Positions 49,018 through 58,013 are shown, counted from the stretch's first letter. The stretch: 64,000 nt of DNA from Sphingomonas jinjuensis (GCF_014197105.1 NZ_JACIEV010000004.1:62001-126000), one strand, 5' to 3'. The notes: a model not told the origin generated them from the letters alone. Program-made: numbers and translations.

Positions 49018-49665
49018 ATGAGCATCGTCGTCCGCACGCTGTCGGAACGGGTGTTCGAGATCGTTCGCGAGCGCATCGTCGCCGGACGACTCCCGGTGTC
49101 GACCGCGATCCGCCAGGACGCGCTGGCCGCCGAGCTGGGGATCAGCAAGATTCCGCTGCGCGAGGCGCTGGCCCGGCTGGAACAGGAAGGCCTGCTGACC
49201 AGCCACGCCAACCGCGGCTATTTCGTCCGGCCGATGTCGACCGACCAGGCCGAGGAAATCTACGCGCTCCGCCTCGCCATCGAGCCCGCTGCGGCCGCCT
49301 ATGCCGCCACGGTGGCGCAGGACGCGGATCGTGCGGCGGTAACCGACGCCTTCGTCCGGCTCGACAGTGCGGCGCATGAAAACCTGCTCGAAGTCGCCAT
49401 TCGCAATCGCGATTTCCACGTCGCCCTGGTGAGGCCCGGGCAACGGCTGCTGACCACCCAGCTGGTCGAGCGGCTTGCGGTGCTCTCCGAGCGCTACGTC
49501 ATCGCCCATCTGGAGCCGGCCGAGCGCGAATCACGCGCGCACCGCGAGCACAGCGAGTTACTCAACGCCTTCCTCGCCCGCGATGGCGCCAGGCTGGAGA
49601 CGATGCTCATCGGCCATATCGGCGCGACGCTGGACGATCTGCGCGACCAGTTCCAGGCGAACTGA
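49018..49665 (+). CDS. GntR-family regulator (HypR-like)
   Basis: The 215-residue protein has a winged helix (LAAELGISKIPLREALARLE, QEGLLTSHANRGYFV) and an FCD ligand-binding domain (ALRLAIEPAAAAYAAT). It follows the epimerase by 34 bp on the same strand and probably regulates the hydroxyproline genes, sensing a hydroxyproline-derived ligand. Its ATG (49018) has a ggttggag site upstream. It differs from the FadR-type regulator at 43137, so two GntR proteins may share related operators. Confidence 0.88.
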   Translation: MSIVVRTLSERVFEIVRERIVAGRLPVSTAIRQDALAAELGISKIPLREALARLEQEGLLTSHANRGYFVRPMSTDQAEEIYALRLAIEPAAAAYAATVAQDADRAAVTDAFVRLDSAAHENLLEVAIRNRDFHVALVRPGQRLLTTQLVERLAVLSERYVIAHLEPAERESRAHREHSELLNAFLARDGARLETMLIGHIGATLDDLRDQFQAN

Positions 49666-49707
49666 ACCGCCTCCGCGCAGCGACGCGCAGGCGGCTGGTC
49701 CGATCGG

Positions 49708-50220
49708 TCAGCGGCAGCGAACCTGGTTCTGGTCGACGGAGCGCCCGGCCAGGCCGCCCACTGCCGCGCCGAGCAGCGTGCCCACCGTTCGGCTGCGTCC
49801 ACCGTCGATGACGTTACCCAGGATGCCGCCGCCGGCCGCGCCGACGATCAGGCCGGTCGTCCCGTCGCTGCGCCGGCAGTAATAACGGCCATCGGTGCCC
49901 GCATAGACGCGGTCGTTGGTCGACAACACGCGCTCCTGATAATTGCCCGCGCGATAGTCGCGCGACGGGTCGTAATAGCCGCTCTCGCGATCGTCGCCGT
50001 AGGGGTCGGGCGCCTGGCGATAGCGGCCGTTGTCGTACGCGGCGCCCCGCAGCGCGCGGTAGCGATCGGCCTCCTGCCGATAGAGCTGATATTCTCGATC
50101 GAATCGCGCCTGCGCCTGCTGGAAGCGCGCATCGTCGACGCTGCTCTGCGCCAACGTGGGGGTGGCAAGGGCCATGGACCCGATCATGGCGCCGGCGGCG
50201 ACTAGGATGCAAAGCTTCAT
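49708..50220 (-). CDS. Glycine-zipper 2TM domain protein, secreted
   Basis: The 170-residue protein has a signal peptide (MKLCILVAAGAMIGSMALAT, then PTLAQ). The middle is Tyr/Arg/Asp-rich (FDREYQLYRQEADRYRALRG), and the C-terminal glycine zipper reads LIVGAAGGGILGNVIDGG and TLLGAAVGGLAGRSVD. It is typical of small outer-membrane-associated glycine-zipper proteins. The role is unknown, perhaps envelope stability. It converges with the GntR gene. Confidence 0.87.
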   Translation of the reverse strand: MKLCILVAAGAMIGSMALATPTLAQSSVDDARFQQAQARFDREYQLYRQEADRYRALRGAAYDNGRYRQAPDPYGDDRESGYYDPSRDYRAGNYQERVLSTNDRVYAGTDGRYYCRRSDGTTGLIVGAAGGGILGNVIDGGRSRTVGTLLGAAVGGLAGRSVDQNQVRCR

Positions 50221-50775
50221 CGGACGATCCTCTTCGATCAAAGGCAAGTCTGCCCAACAATACGCAGCAACCTTGCCGACGTTCCTGACGCGCCGGCCGA
50301 TCGGATACCGAAGCCCCTTCCAGACGTCGATCCCATCAGCCGAATCATCGCGGCGGGAGCGTTCCGAACGGGGCGATGAGTGCTGGCGGCAAGGCAACTT
50401 GATTCGCGGAAACGCCGCACCGCCCGCATCCTGAACGGCCGCCGCTGGGATGATGTCGTTACCCTATCACATGGCGGATGCCGATCAGATCGCCATGTTT
50501 TGCGGTAATGCATTGATTTCAAAGACTAAATTCTATCCCAAGTGCAGTTAACCATTTTGTGTAAGGTTTTGAAACAGACTATCAAAGAGATGGTTCCATA
50601 CGACATCCTCGTCAAATTATCATTTGATCCTGATGTGTTACCAGGAGATCAAAGGAATAGTCCCAAAACGGGATAATGTTTAATCTAGGATGAACGGAAG
50701 TGCTCGGTTAGTCGGTTCCTCGTCAGCTCCAAACGGCTGTCGCAACATCATCTGCTTGGACACAGGAACCTCATC
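50221..50775. other. Intergenic region with AT-rich promoter-proximal half
   Basis: 555 bp without a supported gene. The right half (about 50500-50700) is strikingly AT-rich against the GC-rich background and includes tttgtgtaaggttttgaaac and catttgatcctgatgtg. It probably holds the PEP-CTERM gene's promoter and regulatory sites. I see no clear -35/-10 or sigma-54 element. Confidence 0.4.
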
Positions 50776-51477
50776 ATGCGCACTTTCGCCGCAGCTATCG
50801 CGCTCAGCGCCGCTGTCATTGCCTCGCCGGCGATGGCCGCCGTTCAGGGCACCACCACCGCGACCTTCTCCGATGCGAAGCCGACCACGGCCGTCTACAC
50901 CGGCATGGGCACCAACGCGATCACCTGGGGCACCGCCACTTCGGGTTCGCAGGTCAACCGCCTGACCTTCGGCGCCAACACGCCCTTCTCGGCGACGCTC
51001 GGCCAGCAGTTCAAGATCGGTTCGATCTCGTACTACAACGGCACGATTGAAAACGGCACCGAGCTGACCAGCGTCGGGCTGAACCTCGCGTTCAACTTCG
51101 CCGATCCCGCCATCGGCGCGTTCACCAAGAGCTTCACGCTCGGCCTGACCAGCACGCCGAACACCGGCACGGCCGACCAGAACGCCGACTTCGTGACTTT
51201 CCCGTCGTTCAACACGACCGACACCTTCACCGTCAACGGCCAGGCATATCAGTTCAAGCTGCTCGGCCTGACCAACGTGGTCGGCGACGGCTTCCTGTCG
51301 TCGAACGCCAGCCAGTTCAACGTCCGCGAGGGTGGCAACGCTTCGGCCGACGTGTTCGGTATTCTGAGCGCGGTGCCCGAGCCCACCACCTGGGCGATGA
51401 TGCTCGTGGGTTTCGGCATGGTCGGCGCCTCGGCCCGCTATCGCCGCCGCAGCGTCAAGGCCGCGATCACCGCGTAA
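50776..51477 (+). CDS. PEPxxWA-CTERM sorting-domain surface protein 1
   Basis: The 233-residue exported protein has an N-terminal signal (FAAAIALSAAVIASPAMAA), a Thr/Asn/Gly-rich beta domain with anchor-type repeats (TATSGSQVNRLTFGA, FKIGSISYYNGTIENGTELT), and a C-terminal PEPxxWA sorting signal: AVPEPTTWAMMLVGFGMVG, followed by a basic tail (YRRRSVK). The tail is cut and processed by an exosortase in this group. It is a predicted exopolysaccharide-associated surface protein. A strong terminator follows. Confidence 0.9.
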   Translation: MRTFAAAIALSAAVIASPAMAAVQGTTTATFSDAKPTTAVYTGMGTNAITWGTATSGSQVNRLTFGANTPFSATLGQQFKIGSISYYNGTIENGTELTSVGLNLAFNFADPAIGAFTKSFTLGLTSTPNTGTADQNADFVTFPSFNTTDTFTVNGQAYQFKLLGLTNVVGDGFLSSNASQFNVREGGNASADVFGILSAVPEPTTWAMMLVGFGMVGASARYRRRSVKAAITA

Positions 51478-51501
51478 TCCGCATATCGCCACAACGCTTG
51501 G

Positions 51502-51536
51502 GGGGCTGCCGACGGTGTCGGCAGCCCCTTTTATTT
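51502..51536 (+). terminator. Rho-independent terminator of PEP-CTERM gene 1
   Basis: A 12-bp perfect stem (ggggctgccgac/gtcggcagcccc) with a 3-base loop is followed by ttttattt. Confidence 0.92.
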
Positions 51537-51877
51537 GTACTGCGGCGCGGTTGACCTGCGCCGAGAACCGCGCGTCGATGTGCCAATTCAACCGACTTAT
51601 TGGTTATTTTCCAAATAAAAGTGATAATTATCTGTATAAAATGCGTTCTTGTCCAGTTTTTTTTGTTGCAACATATTTTACCAACAACGCATCAATATTG
51701 ACCACATCACTATCTGTCTGATTTTCTGTTGAAGCTTTTTAGAGGTCTTCATCATGCTTGATGAAGTCTAAATCCTACGGAACAGCATTAACCAGTCACC
51801 AACAAGCCTAACCTATGTTTCGAAAGATAAGTTTCGAGAAGGTTTAGATCAATACAGCACTTGCAAAGCGTTCATCC
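51537..51877. other. AT-rich intergenic island without a supported gene
   Basis: About 340 bp with very low GC, including ttttccaaataaaagtgata and tttttttgttgcaacatatt. It contains a perfect 8-bp stem hairpin (cttcatca-tgct-tgatgaag, 51747-51766). I find no gene of credible coding character. The composition and position before the chemotaxis remnants suggest a recombination boundary or regulatory DNA. Confidence 0.45.
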
Positions 51878-52177
51878 ATGAATTCGGCGGCCAGGAACGG
51901 GGTTCTGGAGCTGGAGACGGCGACGCGCGCTGTTCGCGTGACGGCCGAAGCAGAAAAGCGCAAGGCGCGCACCTTCGCACGCCAGCAGAAAGCTGCGGAG
52001 CGCATCGCGTCGGTGACGTCACAACTGTCGGGTGGGATCGTCGAGGCGACATCTGCTACGAAAAAATCGCGAAAGTATTCGAAGTAGATCAGCGTCGGCG
52101 CCGAGGAAGCGTCAAGCGCCGCCCAGCAAACGATGAAGTCGATCGGCCAGGCCGACGGGTTGCTGCGCGTGCGATGA
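51878..52177 (+). pseudogene. Methyl-accepting chemotaxis protein C-terminal remnant
   Basis: Reading the region in pieces gives RQQKAAERIASVTSQLSGGI then VEATSATKK in one frame. After a shift it gives ISVGAEEASSAAQQTMKSIG and ADGLLRVR then stop (52175-52177). These are characteristic of the signalling-domain end of alphaproteobacterial MCP-like proteins. The frame change falls at an aaaaaa run. The stop overlaps the cheA remnant's ATG (ATGA), so the two were once translationally coupled. Confidence 0.6.
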
Positions 52178-53518
52178 AGACCGTCCTTCTCGAACGGTTC
52201 GTGCAGGAGGCGCGCGAGCTGTTGCAGACCTCCGCCTCGGGGCTGTTGACCCTCGAACGCGATCCCTCGGACGCGACCGCGATCCACGAGGTGTTCCGCG
52301 CCGTCCACACGCTGAGGGGCTCGTCGGGCTCTTCGAAACGCCGCCTTTGACCCGGCTGGTCTATCCCGGCGAGGACGTGCTGTCGCAGGTGCGCACCGGT
52401 GCGATGGCGCTCGATTCGAACCTCGTCGACCTGCTGCTCGACAGCCTCGACCATGTCGGCGGCTTCATCAACCAGCTCGACCGCGACGGCACCCTGTCGG
52501 GCGATGCCGACCGGATCGCGACCGGCCAGGCGGGCGCGCTGAGGGCGCGGCTCGGCGGCGCGCAAACCGCGACCGCGGCGGTGATGGAGGCGACGCTTGC
52601 CCCCGCGCCGGCGGCCTGGCTCGACGGCTTCACGACCGAGGAACTGGCCACGGCCCGCGCGCAGCCCGCGGCGATCGTCGTCCGCTACACGCCCGAGGAC
52701 GGCTGTTTCTACGCCGGCACCGATCCGCTCGCCGCGATCCGCGACATGCCCGAGCTGCTCGCGGTGGCCGTGGCGCCTCGCGACGCCTGGGCGGCAGCGG
52801 CCGACTTCGACCCCTATCACTGCAACATGGTCTTCACCGCGATCACCGGCGCGTCGCGCGACGCGATCGAGCAGGCGATGACCTATGAAATCGATTCGGT
52901 CGAGCTGCGGGCGCTGGCCGATGCCGCGCCGACCGTGGCCGCGCCCGTCGGCGATCCCGCCGATGCTGCTGAGCGAGGCGGGGCGGCATATCGTCCGCAC
53001 GCAGCTGCGCGTCATCGCCAGCGGCTATGACCCCGTCCGGCTGCGCTCGACCGGCGCGCTGGTCGGCAACCTGCTGCGCAGCCTCGGCGAACACGACATG
53101 CGGACGCGCTGGGAAGCGACACTCGCCGACGCGATCGCCGCGCAGGACGTCGCGCCCGTCGCTGCCTTCCTCGCCGGGCTGGAGCAGGCCGCCCCGTCCG
53201 AACCATCGGCGCCGGTGGCCGACGTCGTTGCGCTGTCCGCCGCCGATGCTGTCGCCCTCCCCACAGCCTCGACCGCCGGCCGAGCGGTGACGGGCGACCC
53301 GCCGCAAGATGCTCAAGGTCGACCAGGCCAAGGTCGACCTGCTGATGAACCTGATCGGCGATCTGGTCGTCCAGAAGAACGCGATGCCCTTCCTCGCCCG
53401 CCGGGCCGAGGAGATCCACGGCTCGCGCGAGATGGGCCGCGAGATCAAGGAGCAGTTCGCGACGCTCGCCCGCTTGGTGGGCATCGCCCCGGCACCCGCC
53501 GCCACCCAAACTGCCTAA
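52174..53518 (+). pseudogene. cheA: cheA remnant, frameshifted and truncated
   Basis: The start (MKTVLLERFVQEARELLQTS) leads to an HPt site with AVHTLRGSSG, the phosphorylatable His. One base is missing just after (SSGLFETPPLTRLVYPGEDV continues in another frame). Two further shifts occur near 52960 (AERGG to LLSEAGRHIVRTQ) and near 53300 (to MLKVDQAKVDLLMNLIGDLV). The dimerisation domain ends abruptly in KEQFATLARLVGIAPAPA. The ATPase and CheW domains are absent, so it cannot act as a kinase. Confidence 0.85.
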
Positions 53519-53536
53519 GCTCGAGAGACCTACGCC

Positions 53537-53905
53537 ATGACCGACTGCCTCCTGATCGTTGACGATTCCCCCTCCATGCTGATGGGCGTGTCGATCGCGC
53601 TCCACCCCACCGGGCTCGACATTGAGGAAGCCGACAGCGCCGAAAAGGCGTTGCAAGTGATCGACGCCGGGCTGAAGCCGCGGATGATCCTGACCGACCT
53701 CAACATGGGCGGGATGAGCGGGATCGACCTGGTCAAGGCGGTCCGCAAGCTGCCCGGCATGGGCTTCACCCCGGTCGTGCTGCTGACCACCGAATCCCAG
53801 GACGACATGCGCCAGATGGCGAATGCGGCAGGCGCCACCGGCTGGCTGGTCAAACCGTTCGACCCCGACAAGCTGGTCGCGCTAGTCAAGAAGCTGGTGC
53901 CCTGA
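53537..53905 (+). CDS. CheY-like response regulator
   Basis: The 122-residue stand-alone receiver is intact: acidic pair DDSPSMLMG near the N-terminus, phospho-acceptor Asp in [15 protein letters not shown], conserved Thr in [13 protein letters not shown], and switch Lys in [12 protein letters not shown]. It lies 18 bp after the cheA remnant, the usual cheA-cheY order. The gene is intact while its likely kinase is broken, so it may be served by another kinase or be on its way to loss. Confidence 0.9.
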   Translation: MTDCLLIVDDSPSMLMGVSIALHPTGLDIEEADSAEKALQVIDAGLKPRMILTDLNMGGMSGIDLVKAVRKLPGMGFTPVVLLTTESQDDMRQMANAAGATGWLVKPFDPDKLVALVKKLVP

Positions 53906-53923
53906 ACGGCGTTGGTGTGGGAA

Positions 53924-54000
<77 letters not shown>

Positions 54001-54048
54001 GTGCTGGCCGTCGCCTAGCAAAGCCGCAGGCTCGGCGCCAGCCCCTCG

Positions 54049-54414
54049 TCATCGCGTGTCGAGCGTCATCGGCTGGAAGGGGGCGAGGCCGCAGCTGGCG
54101 CCCTGGAGCGGGCCGCCGCCGGTCGTCAGGACGGTAATGATATCGTTGGCGCACAGCTGGCTGAGCGAGGTTGCATAGCCGAAGCGCCGCTCGAAGCCGA
54201 GGCCGGGGCAGCGGGCCGGCAAGGTCACGCGCCAGCCGCGACGACGATCGCGCATAAAGTCGATCACCAAATCGCTGCGCACCCGGCTTTCGCGGATCGC
54301 CTGGAGCGGGATGCAGGTCTGAGGGCTGGCCGTCGGCGTCGCGTCGGGGATGCGATCGCCGGCGACGGCGGCGCCGGCCGCGAAGGAGAGCAGCAACGTG
54401 GCCAGGCGCATCAT
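54049..54414 (-). CDS. Small secreted Cys-containing protein, DUF6491-like
   Basis: The 121-residue protein has a signal peptide (MMRLATLLLSFAAGAAVAG) and a four-Cys body: PQTCIPLQAIRESRV, ARCPGLGFERRFGYAT, LSQLCANDIITVL and GASCGLAPFQPM. This matches the DUF6491 pattern most closely of the three similar products in this window. Its ATG overlaps the stop of nth by 4 bp, so it belongs to the dapB-nth operon. Its function is unknown. Confidence 0.75.
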   Translation of the reverse strand: MMRLATLLLSFAAGAAVAGDRIPDATPTASPQTCIPLQAIRESRVRSDLVIDFMRDRRRGWRVTLPARCPGLGFERRFGYATSLSQLCANDIITVLTTGGGPLQGASCGLAPFQPMTLDTR

Positions 54415-55076
54415 TCGGCCTCCGGGATCGCGGCGCCCTTGGGCGGCGGGGTCTTCAGCTTGAACGCGCAGAGATCGGCGACGATGCATCGCCAGCATTC
54501 GGGCTTGCGCGCCTTGCAGACATAGCGGCCGTGCAGGATCAGCCAGTGGTGCGCGTGGAGCCGGAACGGCTGGGGCACCGTCTTCTCCAGCTTCAGTTCC
54601 ACCGCGAGCGGCGTCTTGCCCGGCGCCAGCCCGGTGCGGTTGCACACGCGGAACAGGTGCGTATCGACGGCGAAGGTTTCCGCACCGAAGGCGACGTTCA
54701 TGACGACGTTGGCGGTCTTGCGACCGACGCCGGGCAGCCGCTCGAGCGCGTCGCGATCCGCCGGCACCTCGCCGCCATGTTCGTCGACGAGCTGGCGCGA
54801 CAGGGCGATGACGTTCTTGGCCTTGGTGTTGAACAGGCCGATGGTGCGAATGTGATGGCGCAGCGCATCTTCGCCAAGCTCCAGCATCTCGGCGGGGGTC
54901 TTCACCTCGGCGAACAGCGTGCGCGTCGCCTTGTTGACGCCCGCATCGGTCGCCTGCGCCGACAGCACGACCGCGACGAGCAACTGATAGACGTTGCCCG
55001 ATTCCAGCTCGGTCAGCGGATGGGGATCGTTTTCCGCAAGCCGGCGGAAGAATTCGACGACGTCGGCCTTCTTCAT
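54411..55076 (-). CDS. nth: Endonuclease III
   Basis: The 221-residue DNA glycosylase/AP lyase removes oxidised pyrimidines. The helix-hairpin-helix is LPGVGRKTANVVMNVAFG, with the catalytic Lys and later Asp (ETFAVDTHLFRVCNR). The [4Fe-4S] loop is CKARKPECWRCIVADLC, spacing 6-2-5. The ATG at 55076 overlaps the stop of dapB by 4 bp. Length is normal. Confidence 0.97.
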   Translation of the reverse strand: MKKADVVEFFRRLAENDPHPLTELESGNVYQLLVAVVLSAQATDAGVNKATRTLFAEVKTPAEMLELGEDALRHHIRTIGLFNTKAKNVIALSRQLVDEHGGEVPADRDALERLPGVGRKTANVVMNVAFGAETFAVDTHLFRVCNRTGLAPGKTPLAVELKLEKTVPQPFRLHAHHWLILHGRYVCKARKPECWRCIVADLCAFKLKTPPPKGAAIPEAE

Positions 55077-55801
55077 AGCCCCAGCACGTCGCCCATCCGA
55101 TAGCGGCCGGCGGGCTGGCCGGCGAGCCACAGCGCCGCCTTCACGGCGCCGCGCGCGAAGATGCCGCGATCCTGCGCGTCGTGGCTGAGCGTCAGCCGCT
55201 CGCCCTCGCTGGCGAAGACGACGCTGTGGTCGCCGACGATCGAGCCGCCGCGCAACGACGCCATGCCGATCGTCCCCTCGCACCGCGCGCCCGTCAGGCC
55301 GGCGCGGGCGTCGACGCGCAATTCGGCGAGGCTCGCTCCCCTGCCCTGCGCCGCCATCTCACCAAGCAGCAGCGCGGTGCCCGACGGCGCATCGACCTTG
55401 TGGCGGTGATGCATTTCGACGATCTCGATGTCCCAGTCGCTGCCGAGCCGCGCCGCCGCCTCGCGCACCAGCAACCCGAGCAGCGTCACGCCGAGCGAGG
55501 TATTGCCGGTCTGGAGCACCGCAATGTGCTGCGCGGCGGCATCGATCGCGGCGTGATGGGCGGGCGTGAGGCCGGTGGTGCCGATCACGATCGGCGTCCC
55601 CGCCGCTATCGCCGCGGCGAGATGCGCGTCGAGCGCCGAGGGCGCGGAGAAGTCGACGAGCACATCGGCGGCGTTGGCGATGGGCGCCGGATCGTCACCC
55701 GTGTCGGTGCCGCCGGCCAGGCTGGCGCCGAGATCGGCGAGCTGATCGGCGATCGCGCGTCCCATCCGCCCGGCGCTGCCGTAGATGCCGACCGCGGTCA
55801 T
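55073..55801 (-). CDS. dapB: 4-hydroxy-tetrahydrodipicolinate reductase
   Basis: The 242-residue enzyme reduces HTPA to tetrahydrodipicolinate in lysine/DAP synthesis. It has the NAD(P)-binding start VGIYGSAGRMGRAIADQL, VIGTTGLTPAHH, and the catalytic EMHHRHKVDAPSGTAL with the conserved His pair and Lys. It is the first gene of a three-gene overlapping operon (dapB-nth-small secreted protein). Confidence 0.96.
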   Translation of the reverse strand: MTAVGIYGSAGRMGRAIADQLADLGASLAGGTDTGDDPAPIANAADVLVDFSAPSALDAHLAAAIAAGTPIVIGTTGLTPAHHAAIDAAAQHIAVLQTGNTSLGVTLLGLLVREAAARLGSDWDIEIVEMHHRHKVDAPSGTALLLGEMAAQGRGASLAELRVDARAGLTGARCEGTIGMASLRGGSIVGDHSVVFASEGERLTLSHDAQDRGIFARGAVKAALWLAGQPAGRYRMGDVLGL

Positions 55802-56398
55802 GCGCGAGACACAAAGTCACAAAGTTCGCACCCTCTCGCGGGCGCGCGCGAGCGAGGGGGAAGGTTGAGCGGGGCCATTGGCTGCGCGATGCGGGATGGA
55901 TCGGTCATTGCGGCTACCCTGCCACAAGCGGCGGGCTGTAGGACAGCGGGATGTGCAAGCGGTGTGCGACACGGCTGTCATCATCCGCGAATGTTAAGAC
56001 TCTTCACGCTCGAGCGGTGTGGTCGCATCGCATGGTGAGGCCGCCGACAAAGCAACGAACCGTCGTAAAAGCGGGCTTACTGGGTGGATCGACACGTCAA
56101 GCCGTCACCCCTGAAACCGCTCAATAGGGCCATGCCATGAGCTCCCCGTGGAACCGGCATTCCGATACAAGGATTTGCAGTCATGCGCGGTCGTAGCGAT
56201 AACCTTCGACGGTGCTATCCGCCCCACGTCTGTCATGATTTGAGCCGAACCGGTGGTCGGCTTTGATCGATGTCGCTGCTGACCGGTTCGTAAAGCCGCG
56301 CCCGACCACCTGTCCCACGGCGGGACTCAAAAAGACAAAGACTCTTCCTTAATCTTGCATTAATCACTTCTTATCAGCTGCTTGAGCTGGGGGAGAGA
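55802..56398. other. Intergenic region upstream of dapB and PEP-CTERM gene 2
   Basis: 597 bp without a supported gene. Its left third is GC-rich (dapB leader). The right end is AT-rich (cttccttaatcttgcattaa near 56345) and probably holds the promoter of the PEP-CTERM gene. A hairpin-like gccgaaccggtggtcggc lies near 56244. I see nothing else that can be named. Confidence 0.4.
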
Positions 56399-57160
56399 AT
56401 GATGAAGGGCCTTGTTCTGGCGGCCGCTGCCGCTGGCGTACTCATGGCGTCTGCCGCTTCGGCGCAGACCACCACGGTCACGACCTTGGATGGTTCGCAG
56501 GGCATGGCCGCACCTGCCAGCGAGCAATATGCCAATTCGACGATTTCGATCACGTCCAGCACGGCGCTGAGCGCCGATGGCTCACTGGCCTTCACGGGTG
56601 GGCGCGGACGCGTTCTGAACGGCAACAATTACGTGCCGAACCAAAACTATGGCAGCGCGAACAGCATTGTCAGCCTGACGGGTGACTATCTCGTCAACAA
56701 TGGCGGTATCGGCGGCATCCAGTCGCCTGCTTTCCGAATCTATGTGCAGGATGGCGCGCAGCGCTCGGAGTTGATCTGGGAAGCGGCAAACAACGGCGGT
56801 TACACGCTCGGCCAAGCCGGCAGCGTGACCGCCGCCAGCCTGTTCTGGCAATTCGTCGCGGGCCCCGGTGCGACGCTGAACGGCCAGGGCAAGTACGTGC
56901 TGCGCACCGCTGCGGCGTGGGGCGATCTGTACAGCGCCAATGCCATCGTCAGCGCGTTTGGCGTCGGCTTTGGCGGCGACGCCGGTGCCACGTTCAATGC
57001 GCTGGCCGACAATGTCGTGCTGACCACCGATAGCGGCTCGCGTGGCTACGCCTTCGCGGCGGCCATTCCTGAGCCCGCTACCTGGATGATGATGATCGCC
57101 GGCTTCGGTCTCGTCGGCGGTGCGATGCGCCGTCGTTCGGTGAAGGTCGCCATCGCCTGA
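56399..57160 (+). CDS. PEPxxWA-CTERM sorting-domain surface protein 2
   Basis: The 253-residue exported protein has an N-terminal signal (GLVLAAAAAGVLMASAASAQ). The Ser/Gly/Asn-rich beta domain contains ITSSTALSADGSLAFTGG and TLGQAGSVTAASLFWQFVAG. The sorting signal is AIPEPATWMMMIAGFGLVGG followed by MRRRSVK. It is predicted to be sorted by an exosortase like product 1 but shares little with it outside the C-terminus. ATG codons at 56399 and 56402 follow a gggggag site. A terminator follows. Confidence 0.9.
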   Translation: MMKGLVLAAAAAGVLMASAASAQTTTVTTLDGSQGMAAPASEQYANSTISITSSTALSADGSLAFTGGRGRVLNGNNYVPNQNYGSANSIVSLTGDYLVNNGGIGGIQSPAFRIYVQDGAQRSELIWEAANNGGYTLGQAGSVTAASLFWQFVAGPGATLNGQGKYVLRTAAAWGDLYSANAIVSAFGVGFGGDAGATFNALADNVVLTTDSGSRGYAFAAAIPEPATWMMMIAGFGLVGGAMRRRSVKVAIA

Positions 57161-57186
57161 AGCCTGCTTCAGGGTATGCTCGAAGA

Positions 57187-57216
57187 GCCGTCGATCGCGA
57201 GATCGGCGGCTTTTTT
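57187..57216 (+). terminator. Rho-independent terminator of PEP-CTERM gene 2
   Basis: Stem gccgtcgatc/gatcggcggc (one G-U pair, 4-base loop) followed by six T. Confidence 0.9.
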
Positions 57217-57314
57217 GCGTTTGGGCGATTAGCTTCCGCCGCCCGTCCTGGAGAAGGCACCCGCGTTCAGTGACCGCTTGCAGGCAGGAGCGGCGCAGTA
57301 GAAGTAGAGCGGTC

Positions 57315-58013
57315 ATGAACGCCGTTCGCAACCTCGTCATCCTCACCGGCGCCGGCATCTCTGCGGAGAGCGGGCTCGCCACCTTTCGCGGGCCCGGCGG
57401 GCTGTGGGAGGGGCACCGGGTTGAGGACGTGTGCACGCCCGAGGCGCTGGCGGCCGATCCCGAGCTGGTGCACCGCTTCTACGACGCGCGGCGTGAGGCC
57501 CTGGCGAGCGTCACGCCCAACGCGGCGCATCGGGCGCTGGCGCGGCTCGATACGACTTGGACGGGCGATCTGCTGATCGTCACCCAGAACGTCGACGACC
57601 TGCACGAGCGCGCGGGCGCGCGGCGGATGCTGCACATGCATGGTGAGTTGCTGTCGGCGCTGTGTGCGGCATGCGGGGCGCGCGTGCCCTGGAGCGGGTC
57701 GCTGCCGCCGGGAGCGCATTGCGATGCCTGCGGGGCGGCGGCGCTGCGGCCCGACATCGTGTTCTTCGGCGAAATGCCGTATGCGATGGAGCGGATCGAA
57801 CAGGCCGTGGCGAGCGCGGACCTGTTCGTGTCGATCGGGACGTCGGGCGCGGTCTATCCGGCGGCGGGCTTCGTCCAGCTGGCACGGCACTATGGGGCGG
57901 AGACGCTGGAGTTGAACCTGGAGCGATCGGCGGGCAGCGACTGGTTCGAGGAGACGCGGCTGGGACCGGCGAGTGCGCTGGTGCCGGCGTGGGTCGACGA
58001 GATGCTCGGCTAG
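57315..58013 (+). CDS. cobB: NAD-dependent protein deacylase (sirtuin)
   Basis: The 232-residue sirtuin has VILTGAGISAESGLATFRG, the NAD-binding LLIVTQNVDDLHERAGARR, catalytic His in MLHMHGEL, and zinc-binding pairs CAACG and CDACG. The segment HRFYDARREA contains the Tyr-x-x-Arg pair typical of class III (SIRT5/CobB-like) enzymes, which prefer succinyl- or malonyl-lysine. Its stop codon shares a CTAG with the stop of the S41 gene in convergent orientation. Confidence 0.94.
   Translation: MNAVRNLVILTGAGISAESGLATFRGPGGLWEGHRVEDVCTPEALAADPELVHRFYDARREALASVTPNAAHRALARLDTTWTGDLLIVTQNVDDLHERAGARRMLHMHGELLSALCAACGARVPWSGSLPPGAHCDACGAAALRPDIVFFGEMPYAMERIEQAVASADLFVSIGTSGAVYPAAGFVQLARHYGAETLELNLERSAGSDWFEETRLGPASALVPAWVDEMLG

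Noticed and set aside
50700..50775. Sigma-54 (-24/-12) promoter in front of the PEP-CTERM genes
   Set aside because: No TGGC-N-TTGC pair with correct spacing is found upstream of 50776 or 56399.
51515..51721. 68-codon frame in the AT-rich island after PEP-CTERM gene 1
   Set aside because: It begins inside the terminator stem and has no coding features.
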